The notes: generated by a model not told the origin, from the sequence alone. DNA of 64,000 nucleotides from Hymenobacter monticola (GCF_022811645.1 NZ_CP094538.1:27724-91723), one strand, 5' to 3'; positions 34,265 through 44,371 are shown, counted from the stretch's first letter. A program made the numbers and translations.

Positions 34265-36126
34265 GGCGTTTCGGTTTCGCGGGGTTTAAAGGCGTAGCTC
34301 GCCAGCTTCAGCAGCATCACCAGCACCAGCAGCGCTTTCTCGATGCCGTACTCGTTCTCGTCCATCAGGCCGTGAGCGATGCGATTGCGCAGGTTTTGAC
34401 CGGCCTTTTCCTGCAAGTAAAAGCGAATAAAGAACAAGTCTTCCGGGTCGAGGTGAGGGGCAAGGTCCTGAAACAGTTCCTCTAACAGCTTCTCATGCAC
34501 GATGCCTTCGCGCTTAGGCCGGAAAGTAGTAATGCCAAGACGCTCGCACATATAGCGCAACACGTATTCGACTTTTAGCACCAGCGAGTCGGTAGCAGCG
34601 ATAAAGTCTGGGTCATCCGTTTCTTCCTTTCGCCACCGGTCCAATTCCTGAAATATGGCTTGGATGCCGGATTCCAGCAAGCGAAGCGGGAAAGTGGTTC
34701 TTTCCATGCCGTGCTCGCGCACTTCACGGGGCTGTCCGAGCCAGCTATCGGCTAGGTAACCCATTACGCCAGAGGCATGCAATTTATCCGCTTTGTAAGC
34801 GGTTACGACTAACTGCACCAAGGTTTGCATGGCCAGCTGCCCAAGCAGACCATAAGCATTTAATACACGAAATTCCTGCTTTTGTGGCTCCGTCGTAAAC
34901 GTCTGCACGGGGTTGCCGTGCTTGTCCTGTACCACCGTGGAAAACATGTCGGCTAACGACTTAGCCGCCGTCTGCTCATACTCGCGAACCGCCTTGATGG
35001 TCGGAAACATGGGTGTGGCAGCCAAAAATGCGACCAGCTCCGCTTCGGTATGCTGCTCCACCAAGCGCTGAATCTCGGCCGTGCGCTCCTGCACCTGGGC
35101 GGCCGGCACTTCCGTGAAGACTTCGCCCAAGCGAAAAGTCGTCCGCAACTGTTGGTATTGCTGCGCCAACCGCTCTGCAGTGGCCGTTTCGCCTAGTTCC
35201 TGATAGAGGCGCATGGCCTGCTGCGTGAACGAGACAGCTGCCGAATTGTCCCGTGCCAATGCCTCCGCCGCGAGCTGCTCGTAGTAGTCGGCCACCAATA
35301 GCTGCCAGGGGCGGGCATCCAGCTTAGCTTGCTGTGCGACCTCGGCCGTGGCCTGCGCTACTTCCATTGCCCCATGCAGGTACGTATTGCGCAGCGTCTC
35401 AATCAACGGACGGTTGTGGGCTAAAAAAGCCGGCAATAACCCGGCTTCCCGGAACAGATTCAGCTGTTCGGCCACCAGACTTGTGAACGTGCCGAGCAGC
35501 ATCGGCGACCCGGTGCGGGCCGCATCCCACCGCTGCTGCGTGGCCAGCATAAAGTCCATAATGGGCCGTAGCGTGGCGGCAACGGCTGGGTCGCGCTGCC
35601 GGCTGGCCGCAATGCGAAAAGCCAGGGCCAGGTTTTGCACGGCAAAGAGCACGTAGTGCCGGGTCGGGGGCTCCGTCGCTTCCAAGGTGAAGTATGCTTG
35701 GCTGAGGGCAAACAGGTCGTTTACCAGCGCGGCGACTTCTTCGGGCCGGCCGGCCTGCTTGCGCAAGTACAGGAACAGGCCGTACTCGCGCTTTAAGAAT
35801 AAGTTGCTGGTGGCCTGGTACCGCTGCTTGAGGTAGGCGTACTCGGCCGGGCCATACGCACTCGTTTCGGGCCACCCGAAAGGCTGTTCGTTGCCTTCTT
35901 CGTCCTGGCGCACCCCGGAGATATGGTAACCGATTTTGTCTTCCAGGCTTTTGCTAGCCCCCATCACCTCCTGCTCAATCCGGGCCTGTCGGGCTAGCTG
36001 CTCGTCTCCGGCTGCTTCCAGCACTTCCGCGATGCGACCAAACTCCGCCACCACGTCCCGGTTTTGCAGGTCTGCCACGGGAGTGGCATCCAAGGCCGTT
36101 AAATAATCAGTGAGTGGATTAGGCAT
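34261..36126 (-). CDS. DUF4209 protein with a HEPN-like C-terminus
   Basis: The ATG at 36126 gives 621 residues (MPNPLTDYLTALDATPV). The protein is almost all helical. Its C-terminal region contains NLRNRIAHGLMDENEYGIEKA (outline), with the R-N-x-x-x-H arrangement (Arg 580 ... His 585) of HEPN-type RNases, followed by a hydrophobic helix. This is the DUF4209 signature. HEPN proteins cut RNA in toxin-antitoxin, CRISPR and abortive-infection systems, so an RNase effector is plausible; it is not shown here. The two small downstream genes overlap it by 4 bp each. Confidence 0.65.
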   Translation of the reverse strand: MPNPLTDYLTALDATPVADLQNRDVVAEFGRIAEVLEAAGDEQLARQARIEQEVMGASKSLEDKIGYHISGVRQDEEGNEQPFGWPETSAYGPAEYAYLKQRYQATSNLFLKREYGLFLYLRKQAGRPEEVAALVNDLFALSQAYFTLEATEPPTRHYVLFAVQNLALAFRIAASRQRDPAVAATLRPIMDFMLATQQRWDAARTGSPMLLGTFTSLVAEQLNLFREAGLLPAFLAHNRPLIETLRNTYLHGAMEVAQATAEVAQQAKLDARPWQLLVADYYEQLAAEALARDNSAAVSFTQQAMRLYQELGETATAERLAQQYQQLRTTFRLGEVFTEVPAAQVQERTAEIQRLVEQHTEAELVAFLAATPMFPTIKAVREYEQTAAKSLADMFSTVVQDKHGNPVQTFTTEPQKQEFRVLNAYGLLGQLAMQTLVQLVVTAYKADKLHASGVMGYLADSWLGQPREVREHGMERTTFPLRLLESGIQAIFQELDRWRKEETDDPDFIAATDSLVLKVEYVLRYMCERLGITTFRPKREGIVHEKLLEELFQDLAPHLDPEDLFFIRFYLQEKAGQNLRNRIAHGLMDENEYGIEKALLVLVMLLKLASYAFKPRETETP

Positions 36127-36320
36127 AAGTAAAAAACAACTGGCAGTAGGGGGAAGTGCCCCGAAATTACGCATTGATGCTACTGCAATGGACACCCGGC
36201 ATTTACTGCATAAATGCATAAACGCCACATAGCGGTTTGAGCACCGTAAGAAGCATCCAAAAAAGCCGCGGCAAATTACTTTTCGGCAGCTTTTCTGCCT
36301 TCTGACAGACCATCACGACC

Positions 36321-36779
36321 CTAATTCACTTCCTCCACCTGAATGCTGGTAATGGTTACATCCGTCGAAAACGTTATTAACTCTGTCCGTTCAGAGAATA
36401 TTCCCTCCTGCTTCATCCGCTGGAAATACGCCGCAGTAGCTGGCGGTAAAGTATCAACTACGTCCTCCAGAGGGTCGAACTCATGAGCAGGCTTACTGCC
36501 GGTGTCATACCCCGCTAATTGAAAAAACGCAGTGCCTGAATCGTCCAGTTGATGTTGCAGCGCTCCCAATAGTAGGAGGTGGTACTTTTTGGGGTCCGCC
36601 AGCAGGATGTCCAGTAGCACTTGTTCCTGACGGATATTTTCCTGCCAGTATTCGTCCTTGATGAAGTCCTTGAAGTTGCCGTACTTCCCCCAAATACGCT
36701 GCACTACTTCCGGCGTGAACTCGGTGTCCTGGGCTACGTCAGCTTCAATAACCAGACGAATTTTTTGAGTCTTTTTCAT
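36321..36779 (-). CDS. Hypothetical protein
   Basis: The protein has 152 residues with a basic start (MKKTQKIRLVIEADV) and no signal peptide or membrane segment. The first third has beta character, then a helical stretch (YWQENIRQEQVLLDILLADP). I recognise no domain. It is transcribed in the same direction as the DUF4209 cassette and lies 194 bp upstream, so it may be its first gene. Confidence 0.45.
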   Translation of the reverse strand: MKKTQKIRLVIEADVAQDTEFTPEVVQRIWGKYGNFKDFIKDEYWQENIRQEQVLLDILLADPKKYHLLLLGALQHQLDDSGTAFFQLAGYDTGSKPAHEFDPLEDVVDTLPPATAAYFQRMKQEGIFSERTELITFSTDVTITSIQVEEVN

Positions 36780-37563
36780 GGCCTCAAGTTAGCCAGTAGT
36801 TCCAGGATGGTGGCGAATTCGCACGTCACTTAACCCGTGCTTAACTCCACTTCGGCATTTTTCGGGATGATTCGGTCACTGCATCGTAGCAATACGATAT
36901 AGTTAGGGCAGACTGGATGCACTTCGTAGCAGCAGCTTCTCTGAGCGCATTGACTCTCACGCATGAAAAGGCAGGGCGGGCGCGTGCGCGAACTTGCCAG
37001 AAAGGTCCTGCGATGATACTCAAAGCCAATAATGCAAGCTGTTATAAATGCTTGTACCATGTCCATAGCAGCGCTGCCAGCGTTGCCAAGTCCTTTAGCC
37101 CGCCCGCGACCTTGGCTAGCAACTCTACTCGTATTTTCCAGTCGATTGGTGCTTTCATATGATACCCGGTTTGAAAAGGGCATCACAAAAGAATACACCA
37201 AAAGCAACGAAAAATAGGACAGGAAAAATGCCGTTTCCAGCCCGTAAGAGCATATTGACTTTACAAAATGTGTTCTCACGAGCTGGAAATGAGTTTTCAA
37301 ATAGGACAAACTACACGCTTTTTTCTTATATTTTTTCTATTCTGCATCATTGCCAGTTCGCATAAAACACTCATTAGCAACGCTGTAAATTATAGAATTC
37401 TAGTGGTGGATAATTCGGAATTCTTACCTGGGGAACAAGTGGCAAAAAATGGGGAACAACTGGCATTTTTTTTATTTCAGCTATTCGAGTCAGGTTGGGG
37501 CAACAACCTAAAAATCGGCACCTGTTTTGCCCTTGTGTTAGGGAACCTTTTTTACTCAAATCC
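36780..37563. other. 784-bp stretch without a confident gene
   Basis: The stretch is AT-richer than average. A 159-codon minus-strand frame (36830-37309) has one hydrophobic segment, but its sequence is otherwise low-quality (many Cys/Arg runs). Plus-strand frames are short. It may hold decayed genes. No repeat or RNA was recognised. Confidence 0.4.
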
Positions 37564-37935
37564 ATGCAACCCGTTACGGAGCCCGTAGCCGAATCCGCTG
37601 AAATCCCCCTTTCACCGCCAGCCCCCACTGCCCAGGCTATTCCCGATGCCTCCGTGCTTTTTATGGCGACCGTACAACAGCACTTTACCACCTTGGTGGA
37701 CCTACTGAAAAGCCATGTGGAGGCCAAAAAAACCGGCCTTGTGGCCGAAGCCAGAGCCACGGCTATTGAGGGCTATGTAGCCAGGGGCTACAGTTTCCTT
37801 ATGGTGTTTTTATGCTTGGGAGCCGGGCTCTTTCTCTCCACGCAAAAAATATTAAACGGGGTCAGCGCGGGTACGCTCACAGGCACCATCATTGGCTACG
37901 CGCTATCGCATCTGCGGCCCGTGACCAACGACTAA
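37564..37935 (+). CDS. Small membrane protein
   Basis: The protein has 123 residues from the ATG at 37564 (MQPVTEPVAES). An acidic/Pro-rich N-terminus is followed by a helical segment (VLFMATVQQHFTTLVDLLKSHVEAKK) and two closely spaced C-terminal membrane segments (YSFLMVFLCLGAGLFLST and VSAGTLTGTIIGYALSHL). Small two-segment membrane proteins of this kind in defence islands are sometimes effector pores, but there is no specific evidence here. Function unknown. Confidence 0.5.
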   Translation: MQPVTEPVAESAEIPLSPPAPTAQAIPDASVLFMATVQQHFTTLVDLLKSHVEAKKTGLVAEARATAIEGYVARGYSFLMVFLCLGAGLFLSTQKILNGVSAGTLTGTIIGYALSHLRPVTND

Positions 37936-37991
37936 GGCGGCGGTAAACGAACGCCAGAAATTCATGCCCAGATAATGTTGCCGCCCTAATT

Positions 37992-38801
37992 ATGCGCGAT
38001 TTTAAGGAACTTGAGCTGACCTTCCGCAATGATTCTTACATCGTGCCTCCGGGCTGCAGGAAGGAAATATTAACGCATCCTTCCGGCAATGGCAAGGTGG
38101 TAGAGGTAGCACTGTTCCAGGAGCACCGTTACGCCTTCTTCTACTGGCTGCAATGGACCCGCGAGCGGAAGCAATCAACTCCCCCTTGCTTGGTCAGCTT
38201 GGACTGGCACCAGGATTTAGGCTATCCCGGTGATATCGAGCAGCAGTGGCTGAAGGACTTGAACCAAAGCGACGACGGGGAAGTAGCCGGCTTCTGCTGG
38301 GCAACCCTGCCCAATAACAACGACGGTCAAATTATGGCTGCCGTCTACCTTAACTTGATTGGCGACGTGTACGTGCATTGCCGGGATGGCTACGGCGATG
38401 AATGGGCGGATGAGCTATTCCACGACCGGTTTGGTAATGCCCACCCCATCCGAAAGTTCAGAACGCCGCAACAGTTGGAGGCTGCCTTGCTGACCTCCAG
38501 CGAGCAGGCTGTTTACTTTGACCTCGACCTTGATTTCTTCACCTACCGAAATCATTACACTGAAGGCGGCAGTCGCTTTACCTATATGCCCAAAGGCAAA
38601 ATCCTGGAGTTACTGGCTCCCGAGACTTCGCTCATGCGCTGGATTTTTGCTCGATTGGCCGGCTTTACCATCGCAACCGAGCCGGAATTCTGTGGTGGCA
38701 TCTCAAAATCGAACAAGTTGCTCGATATGGTGACCAAGCTGTACTTCACGCCCGATTTGTTTCATGATGCGTGCGAATGGAAACATTTGCGGAATCGGTA
38801 G
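37992..38801 (+). CDS. UPF0489-like protein (arginase-like fold)
   Basis: The protein has 269 residues. The motifs LVSLDWHQDLGYP (~72-84) and VYFDLDLDFFTY match the metal-site signatures (DxHxD and DxDxDF) of the UPF0489 family, which resembles the arginase/deacetylase fold. If functional, it would be a metal-dependent hydrolase of unknown substrate. The start is the first ATG. It lies between the small membrane protein and the BREX operon and is probably an island cargo gene. Confidence 0.6.
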   Translation: MRDFKELELTFRNDSYIVPPGCRKEILTHPSGNGKVVEVALFQEHRYAFFYWLQWTRERKQSTPPCLVSLDWHQDLGYPGDIEQQWLKDLNQSDDGEVAGFCWATLPNNNDGQIMAAVYLNLIGDVYVHCRDGYGDEWADELFHDRFGNAHPIRKFRTPQQLEAALLTSSEQAVYFDLDLDFFTYRNHYTEGGSRFTYMPKGKILELLAPETSLMRWIFARLAGFTIATEPEFCGGISKSNKLLDMVTKLYFTPDLFHDACEWKHLRNR

Positions 38802-38898
38802 ACCAGCTACTGCCCCAACAAGTTAGGCGGAAAAGATAAAGTGAGGGGCGACGAAAGTGAAGGCAGGCCGTTACCTTCGGCCTCCTACTTTACGCACC

Positions 38899-39399
38899 AT
38901 GACCTTTGCCGAGCTAGTTGAACAGTTTTTACTCCTCCGATTGCAGGTAGCTTCCGCCGGCGAAGCCAGTGTGCCCGCCTGGTGGCCCACCACTTGCCTG
39001 ACGACTGATGCTGCTTTGGATTTTAAGCACCTGTTTGCCGACGCCGCGCCGGCGGTGGCCTGGCAGCTCAGCAGCCAGGCCGCCTGCCAGGCGCACGATA
39101 AATGGCTGTCAGGCATGGATTACCATCTATTTCGTTTACCCGAAGGGCTAGAGGAGGCTATCTACCATACTGGTTTGCAGCTGCCAGTAGCCCAGGCACA
39201 GCAGTGGCTGACAGAGAAAACAGCATTGGCAACGGTAACTGCGAATACTACCCCAGTTACTGGTCCTCAACGGCTGGGCAGCAGTGCCGACTTGCTTTCC
39301 GGCGCTGCCCTACCGGCCTTACGGGCTTGCTACGGCGCGGCTTTCCAGGGCGGTGTGCAGGTGTTTCCCTACTTCACTACGGCCAATGCAGATGAGTAA
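38899..39399 (+). CDS. brxE: BREX protein BrxE-like
   Basis: The ATG at 38899 gives 166 residues (MTFAELVEQFLLLRL). The first gene of a colinear BREX operon, it has the pattern expected of BrxE, the small protein that starts type 6 BREX loci: L..LRLQVA, then PAWWPTT, a helical core, and SGMDYHLFRLPEGLE. The YHLFRLP motif is the clearest match. I know the family only from memory, so this needs a profile search. The stop overlaps the start of brxA by 8 bp, consistent with translational coupling. Confidence 0.6.
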   Translation: MTFAELVEQFLLLRLQVASAGEASVPAWWPTTCLTTDAALDFKHLFADAAPAVAWQLSSQAACQAHDKWLSGMDYHLFRLPEGLEEAIYHTGLQLPVAQAQQWLTEKTALATVTANTTPVTGPQRLGSSADLLSGAALPALRACYGAAFQGGVQVFPYFTTANADE

Positions 39400-40201
39400 G
39401 GACCTGCTTTTCACGGCTGCCCTGAACAAAGGTCAGGCGTTACTCCCTGAAATGCACCAGCTGGCGCAGCACTGGCAGCCCGGCATTACGGCTCGCGAGT
39501 TGGCGCAGCAGGCCTTGGCCACTGGTTACCTAGGCCGGGCTACCGAAGCCCGCATCCGGGATGTGGTGGCGGTATTCAGCCGGCGCTTCCTCCGGGGCCA
39601 GCCCCAGCCGGCGGCGTACCTGCACGAGTTGGCGCAGCACCTCCCGGTCACGGGCTTATTCACGGAAGTGTGCCTGCTGCACACCGCTGCCGCGCACCCG
39701 GAACTCTTGGTGTTCCTGCAGGAAGTGTACTGGCCCGCCCATTATGCTGGTCGCCCCAGCTTACCCAAGGAGGCGGCGCAGGAGTTTCTGCACCAAGCCC
39801 AGAAGCTGGGCCGCACCGGCAGCGACTGGTCCGAGGGCCTGACGGAGCGCACCGCCCGCCGCCTAACGGGTACCCTCACTGAATTTGGCTTGCTGGGCGC
39901 ACCCGACCGGCAAGGCATCCGGCTGCTGAGGCCGTTCCAGCCGCATCCGGAAACAGTGGTTTACTTAGCGTACTGGCTGCGCGAGCTTAAGCTGGACGTA
40001 CGCGCGCTCATCGCCCACCCGCTCTGGCAAGTGCTGGGCCTGCGCGCTGGCGACGTACTGCCGACCTTGCGCCGCCTAGCGCTGCACAATTGGCTGACCG
40101 TACTTACGGCTGGTGACCTTCTCCGCCTCGAATGGCATTACTCTTCTCCTACTGCGCTCCTGCATGACCTCACTCAACGAAGCCTTCACGCAGTTGCTTG
40201 A
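39392..40201 (+). CDS. brxA: BREX protein BrxA (DUF1819)
   Basis: The ATG at 39392 gives 269 residues, beginning MSKDLLFTAALNKG. All-helical, with the DUF1819 pattern: an N-terminal helix pair, the segment LVFLQEVYWPAHYAG, and WSEGLTERTARRLTGTLTEFG (outline) followed by LLGAPDR. BrxA is a conserved DNA-binding protein of type 1, 5 and 6 BREX. It overlaps brxE by 8 bp and the downstream brxB start by 38 bp, so the start of brxB lies inside its coding sequence. An alternative ATG lies two codons upstream. Confidence 0.75.
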   Translation: MSKDLLFTAALNKGQALLPEMHQLAQHWQPGITARELAQQALATGYLGRATEARIRDVVAVFSRRFLRGQPQPAAYLHELAQHLPVTGLFTEVCLLHTAAAHPELLVFLQEVYWPAHYAGRPSLPKEAAQEFLHQAQKLGRTGSDWSEGLTERTARRLTGTLTEFGLLGAPDRQGIRLLRPFQPHPETVVYLAYWLRELKLDVRALIAHPLWQVLGLRAGDVLPTLRRLALHNWLTVLTAGDLLRLEWHYSSPTALLHDLTQRSLHAVA

Positions 40202-40760
40202 TGCGCTGAATACGCGCGACCGAACCATCAACCCGACCGGGGCCGCGCAGTTTTACTACCTGGTTTTCCCGCCAGAACAGGCCCTGGAAGTGAAGCGTCA
40301 GCTGCACAAGTGGAAGAAGCGCCTGACCGACCAGCGCTACAAAACGCGGGAGTACAGCTTTGCCAAGGAGATGCCGGGCCTGGCCGAAAAGCACCCATTG
40401 GTGTCCCGGTCGCTGCAGCTGGAAGCCGCCAAACCCGCTACCGCGGCCGAGAAGTTTGCGGCCAGTCCCAAACTCCTGCACCAGCTAACCGGGGCCGCGG
40501 GCGAGAAGCTGGCGGCCGACATTACCGCTCGCTTCGGCGGCACGAGCGAAAAAACCGTGCTGCTGCTCACCGACCTCGAAGCCCTGCACCCGGCCGTGCG
40601 CATCGGCACCATCGAGAACCAGCTTACCCAGACCCTAAAGGGACCAATCATTGTGTTTTACCCCGGCCAGCGCACGGCCAAATACGCCCTGAAATTTCTG
40701 GGTTTCTACCCCGAAGACGGCAACTACCGCTCCACCCACTTTGAGGCAACTACCGCATGA
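40164..40760 (+). CDS. brxB: BREX protein BrxB (DUF1788)
   Basis: The ATG at 40164 gives 198 residues, beginning MTSLNEAFTQLLDALNTRD. The C-terminal half has the DUF1788 signature: LLTDLEALHPAVRIGTIENQ, then GPIIVFYPGQR and FLGFYPEDGNYRS. BrxB is a core BREX component in types 1, 5 and 6. The start overlaps the end of brxA and the stop overlaps the brxC ATG (ATGA), so the three genes are probably translated in step. Confidence 0.8.
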   Translation: MTSLNEAFTQLLDALNTRDRTINPTGAAQFYYLVFPPEQALEVKRQLHKWKKRLTDQRYKTREYSFAKEMPGLAEKHPLVSRSLQLEAAKPATAAEKFAASPKLLHQLTGAAGEKLAADITARFGGTSEKTVLLLTDLEALHPAVRIGTIENQLTQTLKGPIIVFYPGQRTAKYALKFLGFYPEDGNYRSTHFEATTA

Positions 40761-43700
40761 GCATTCGTACCCTGTTTAATCTGGAAATAGAGCGGCCCAT
40801 TGAGCCGGTCGTGAACTACGGCACCAACGCGAAGCGCGAAGAAGCCCTGCTGACGGAAGTGCGGGAGTACGTCACCACGGCCCACATCGAGGAGCGGATT
40901 GAGAAGCTGCTCGAAGCCGTGGAGGACGGGGCCAACGGCAACCCAAATACCGAGGTTGGCATTTGGGTATCGGGCTTTTATGGCTCGGGCAAAAGCTCGT
41001 TTACCAAGTACCTTGGCATGGCCCTGGATACCAACCGGCAGCTGGCAGGGCGGCCGTTCCGGGAGCAGCTGGCCGACCGGCTCACACTCACGCTACGCCA
41101 GCGCCTGCTCACGCTCACCCAGCGCCACCCGGCCGCCGTGGTGATGCTGGACCTGGCCTCGGAGGCCAGCGGGGCCATGCGGCTCGTGCACGAAGAGCTC
41201 TACCGCAAGGTGCTGCAATGGGCAGATTTCTCAACCGAAGCCCGCACCCGCGACCTGGAGCTGCGCTTGCTACGCGACGGCAAGCTGGACGCCTTTAAAA
41301 AGCGGGTGCCTGAGTTGCCGGATGCCGCGGGCCTGAGCTGGGCGGAGGTGCGCGACGACCCGTATTCCGGCATCTACGTGGCTTCGCAGCTGGCGCACGA
41401 GTTCTACCCGGCCCGGTTTCCGGCGGCCGATACGCTGGCCAATACGGCCGAACTACAGATTGAGCGCGGCCTGGACGAGGACGTAGCCACTATGTTGACG
41501 TTGGTGCGCCAAAAAACCGGCTACCAGAACGTCATCTTCGTCATTGACGAAGTAGGGCAGTACGTCGCGCCGGTGGATGACCGAATCACGATGCTGCAAG
41601 GGCTGGCCGAGTCCCTGAAACGGCAGGGCCACGCGCTGCTCATCGTGACGGCCCAGCAAACGCTGACCAACGACAACCCCGACGCGGCCCTGAACTCGGC
41701 CAAGCTGACGAAGCTGCTGGCCCGCTTCCCGATGCAGCTCGAATTGAAGTCCGGCGACATCAGCCACATCATTACCGAGCGCCTGCTGAAGAAAAGCGCG
41801 GCCGGCACCACGGCGCTGCACCAGCTTTTCGAGCAGGTGAGCCAGAGCCTTAACCACGCCACCCGCCTTCAGGACGTGAGCGTGCTGCGGCTGCCGGAGT
41901 TCAGCCGCGACCGGTTTGTGGACCTTTATCCTTTTCTACCACAGCACTTTGAACTGATGTTGCGCCTGCTGAGCCGGCTGGCCACCAAGCATGGTGGGCT
42001 GGGGCTGCGCTCGGCCCTAAAACTGACGCAGGATATGCTGCTCGATACCGCCAGTGGGGTAGCCGTGGCCGATGCGCCTCTGGGTCGCCTCATCACCCTG
42101 GCCGATTTTTACCGGGTGCTCACGCTGGAAATAGGCCGCTCGCTGGCCTACCTCACGGCCGCCGTGGACAAGGCGCGGCTAGTGTTCGGGGCCGATTCGC
42201 TCATGGCCGAAGCCGCCGCGGCCGTCGCCGTGCTGCAAATCATCGAGGAGGTGGTACCCGTCACGTTTGTCAACGTGGCGGCGCTGCTCCAGCCCGATGC
42301 CCGCCACCTGCGAACCCCGGCCGAAGTGAAGCAGGCGCTCGAAGAGCTCATTGCCCACGTTGAGCTGCCCTTTGCGCTGCTCAACGACCAGGTACGCATC
42401 CTGAGCGAAGAAGTGAAGGAGTTGGAAACCGAGCGCAACAAGCTGCAACCCCTCGCCGTGGACCGGCTCAACCTGGAACGCGAGGTGCTGAAGGAGCTGC
42501 TGCCCGACACCACCCGCCGCACCATGCTCGGCGGCAACCGGGCCGTGGTGGCGGGCTTGTTCTGGTATCCAGGTGCCGACGTGTTGTCGCCGGTAGCGGC
42601 TGGAGCCGACCCGATTCAGGTGGTGGTCACGCTGCTGGACCCCAGCGAATACCAAGCGCAGGTAAGCCAACTCGCCCTGCGCTCAACTGCTCCGCAGGAA
42701 CACAACCGGCTGTATGCCTGCGGACAGCTACCCGCCGGCTGGAATGACCAGGTGCGCGACCTTTACCGGGCGGGCGAAATCGTGCGCCTGAACCAGCACT
42801 CGGCCCGCCCCGGCGACGAGGCCCAGTACGTGCGCAGCCAGCAGGAGCTGACGCGCCGGCTGCTGCGCGACCTGGGCCAAAAGGTGCGCCTGAGCTTGGA
42901 AAGCGGCTCTTTTATCTTCCGCGGCTCTCAAACGGCTACCCGCACCGAGGCCACAACGCTGCCCGGGGCTTTGGGCAAGCGCCTGAAAGACGTGACCGAG
43001 CTCACGTATGAGAAGTATACCCTGGCTGGCCATCCTGGTGCTGGCGAAACAGCAGTACAGTTTCTGCAAGCTAAAGACCTCACCACCCTGCCGACCCAAT
43101 ATGACCCGCTGGGGCTGGCCGACGCTAATGGGGCCGTGCGGGCCGACCACCCGGCGCTGATGGCCGTGGCCGACTACCTGCGCCGCCACTTGCAGGCGGA
43201 CGGCCGAACGCTGCTCGACCACTTTGCTGCGCCGCCCTACGGCTGGTCAAAAGACGCCATTCGCTACCTGGTGGCCGCCTTGCTGCGCGATGGGCGCGTG
43301 AAGCTTCACACCGGTGGGCAGTCGGTGAGTGGCAGCAGCCCCGAAGCCCGCACAGCCATCGGCAACACGAACGGCTTCAACCGGATAACCTTGCGCCTGG
43401 CCGATGGCGTGCCCTCAGCTGAGCTGCGCAACATGGCAGTTCACCGTCTGGAGGAACTGACCGACGATACCGTTTCGCCCACCCTGAACGGCATCAACAA
43501 AGCCGCGCGGGAGTTTTTCCCGGGCAAGCTGGCGCAGCTGGCAGGCCTGCCCAGCCGCCTGCGCGCCGTGCAGGTACCGGGGCCTGACCGGGCCGAACAG
43601 GTGCTGACCCAGGTGCGCAGCCTCCTCGACGGCGACGATGCCGACGTTATCAGCCGCCTCGGGGACCCCGACAACGAACTCGTCTCGAATCTGGGCTGGG

Positions 43701-44371
43701 CCGACCACCTCAGCCGCCAGCTTGATGAGGGCCTTGAAAACACGTTGCGCGACCTGTTGCCCTTGCGCGAGCGGCTAGCCCGCCTGCCCGATGTAGTAGC
43801 GCTGACCGAGCTGCGCCGCGCCGCGGCTGACCCGTTGGCCCGCCTCGACGAGCTGCTGACCCACGACACCTTTGGCGGGCGGACCGCCGACCTGACCACG
43901 GCGCACCGGCAGCTGGTGACCGCCCTAAAAGCCGGGGTAGCGGCCCTGGCCAAGCACCAGCTGGACCGCCTGCGCCAGACCGCTACCGAGTTGCGCGGTT
44001 CCTACACCTGGAACTACCTGGATGTGGAGGCCCAGACCGCCATCGCCGATGCCTTATCCGACCTGGCCCTCCCCTATGAGCAAGCGCACACCGGTACGCT
44101 GCGCGACCTGGAAGACCTGCAGAACCACGGTTACAGCGTGGAGGAGCGCCTGGCCGACCTGCGCCGCCGGGTAAGCGAGGCCCGCCCCCCGGCCCCGCCG
44201 CCCAGCGAAGTGCAGGAAGATGGTACTCCCACTCCCAGTGTGGCCACGCCCCTGCGACTGCGCCGCCGGCTGACCTCGGCCGATGACCTCGACCAATTGA
44301 TTGAGCGCCTGCAGCGGCTGCGCGCCGGCTTCGTGGCTGGCCAGGCCTTCGAGTTCGATTTTGAAGACTAA
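40757..44371 (+). CDS. brxC: BREX ATPase BrxC
   Basis: The protein has 1204 residues. The N-terminal AAA+ P-loop module has Walker A in IWVSGFYGSGKSSF (~69-82) and Walker B in VIFVIDEVGQY (~257-267). A long helical C-terminal region with coiled-coil-like heptads follows (e.g. AHVELPFALLNDQVRILSEE, outline). BrxC is the signature ATPase of BREX, needed for both defence and methylation. The length is typical for the family. The start overlaps the brxB stop. GC content is high and even. Confidence 0.9.
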   Translation: MSIRTLFNLEIERPIEPVVNYGTNAKREEALLTEVREYVTTAHIEERIEKLLEAVEDGANGNPNTEVGIWVSGFYGSGKSSFTKYLGMALDTNRQLAGRPFREQLADRLTLTLRQRLLTLTQRHPAAVVMLDLASEASGAMRLVHEELYRKVLQWADFSTEARTRDLELRLLRDGKLDAFKKRVPELPDAAGLSWAEVRDDPYSGIYVASQLAHEFYPARFPAADTLANTAELQIERGLDEDVATMLTLVRQKTGYQNVIFVIDEVGQYVAPVDDRITMLQGLAESLKRQGHALLIVTAQQTLTNDNPDAALNSAKLTKLLARFPMQLELKSGDISHIITERLLKKSAAGTTALHQLFEQVSQSLNHATRLQDVSVLRLPEFSRDRFVDLYPFLPQHFELMLRLLSRLATKHGGLGLRSALKLTQDMLLDTASGVAVADAPLGRLITLADFYRVLTLEIGRSLAYLTAAVDKARLVFGADSLMAEAAAAVAVLQIIEEVVPVTFVNVAALLQPDARHLRTPAEVKQALEELIAHVELPFALLNDQVRILSEEVKELETERNKLQPLAVDRLNLEREVLKELLPDTTRRTMLGGNRAVVAGLFWYPGADVLSPVAAGADPIQVVVTLLDPSEYQAQVSQLALRSTAPQEHNRLYACGQLPAGWNDQVRDLYRAGEIVRLNQHSARPGDEAQYVRSQQELTRRLLRDLGQKVRLSLESGSFIFRGSQTATRTEATTLPGALGKRLKDVTELTYEKYTLAGHPGAGETAVQFLQAKDLTTLPTQYDPLGLADANGAVRADHPALMAVADYLRRHLQADGRTLLDHFAAPPYGWSKDAIRYLVAALLRDGRVKLHTGGQSVSGSSPEARTAIGNTNGFNRITLRLADGVPSAELRNMAVHRLEELTDDTVSPTLNGINKAAREFFPGKLAQLAGLPSRLRAVQVPGPDRAEQVLTQVRSLLDGDDADVISRLGDPDNELVSNLGWADHLSRQLDEGLENTLRDLLPLRERLARLPDVVALTELRRAAADPLARLDELLTHDTFGGRTADLTTAHRQLVTALKAGVAALAKHQLDRLRQTATELRGSYTWNYLDVEAQTAIADALSDLALPYEQAHTGTLRDLEDLQNHGYSVEERLADLRRRVSEARPPAPPPSEVQEDGTPTPSVATPLRLRRRLTSADDLDQLIERLQRLRAGFVAGQAFEFDFED

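Noticed and set aside
36830..37309. 159-codon minus-strand frame with a hydrophobic segment
   Set aside because: The rest looks random and the start is uncertain. It is left as part of a gene-poor stretch.
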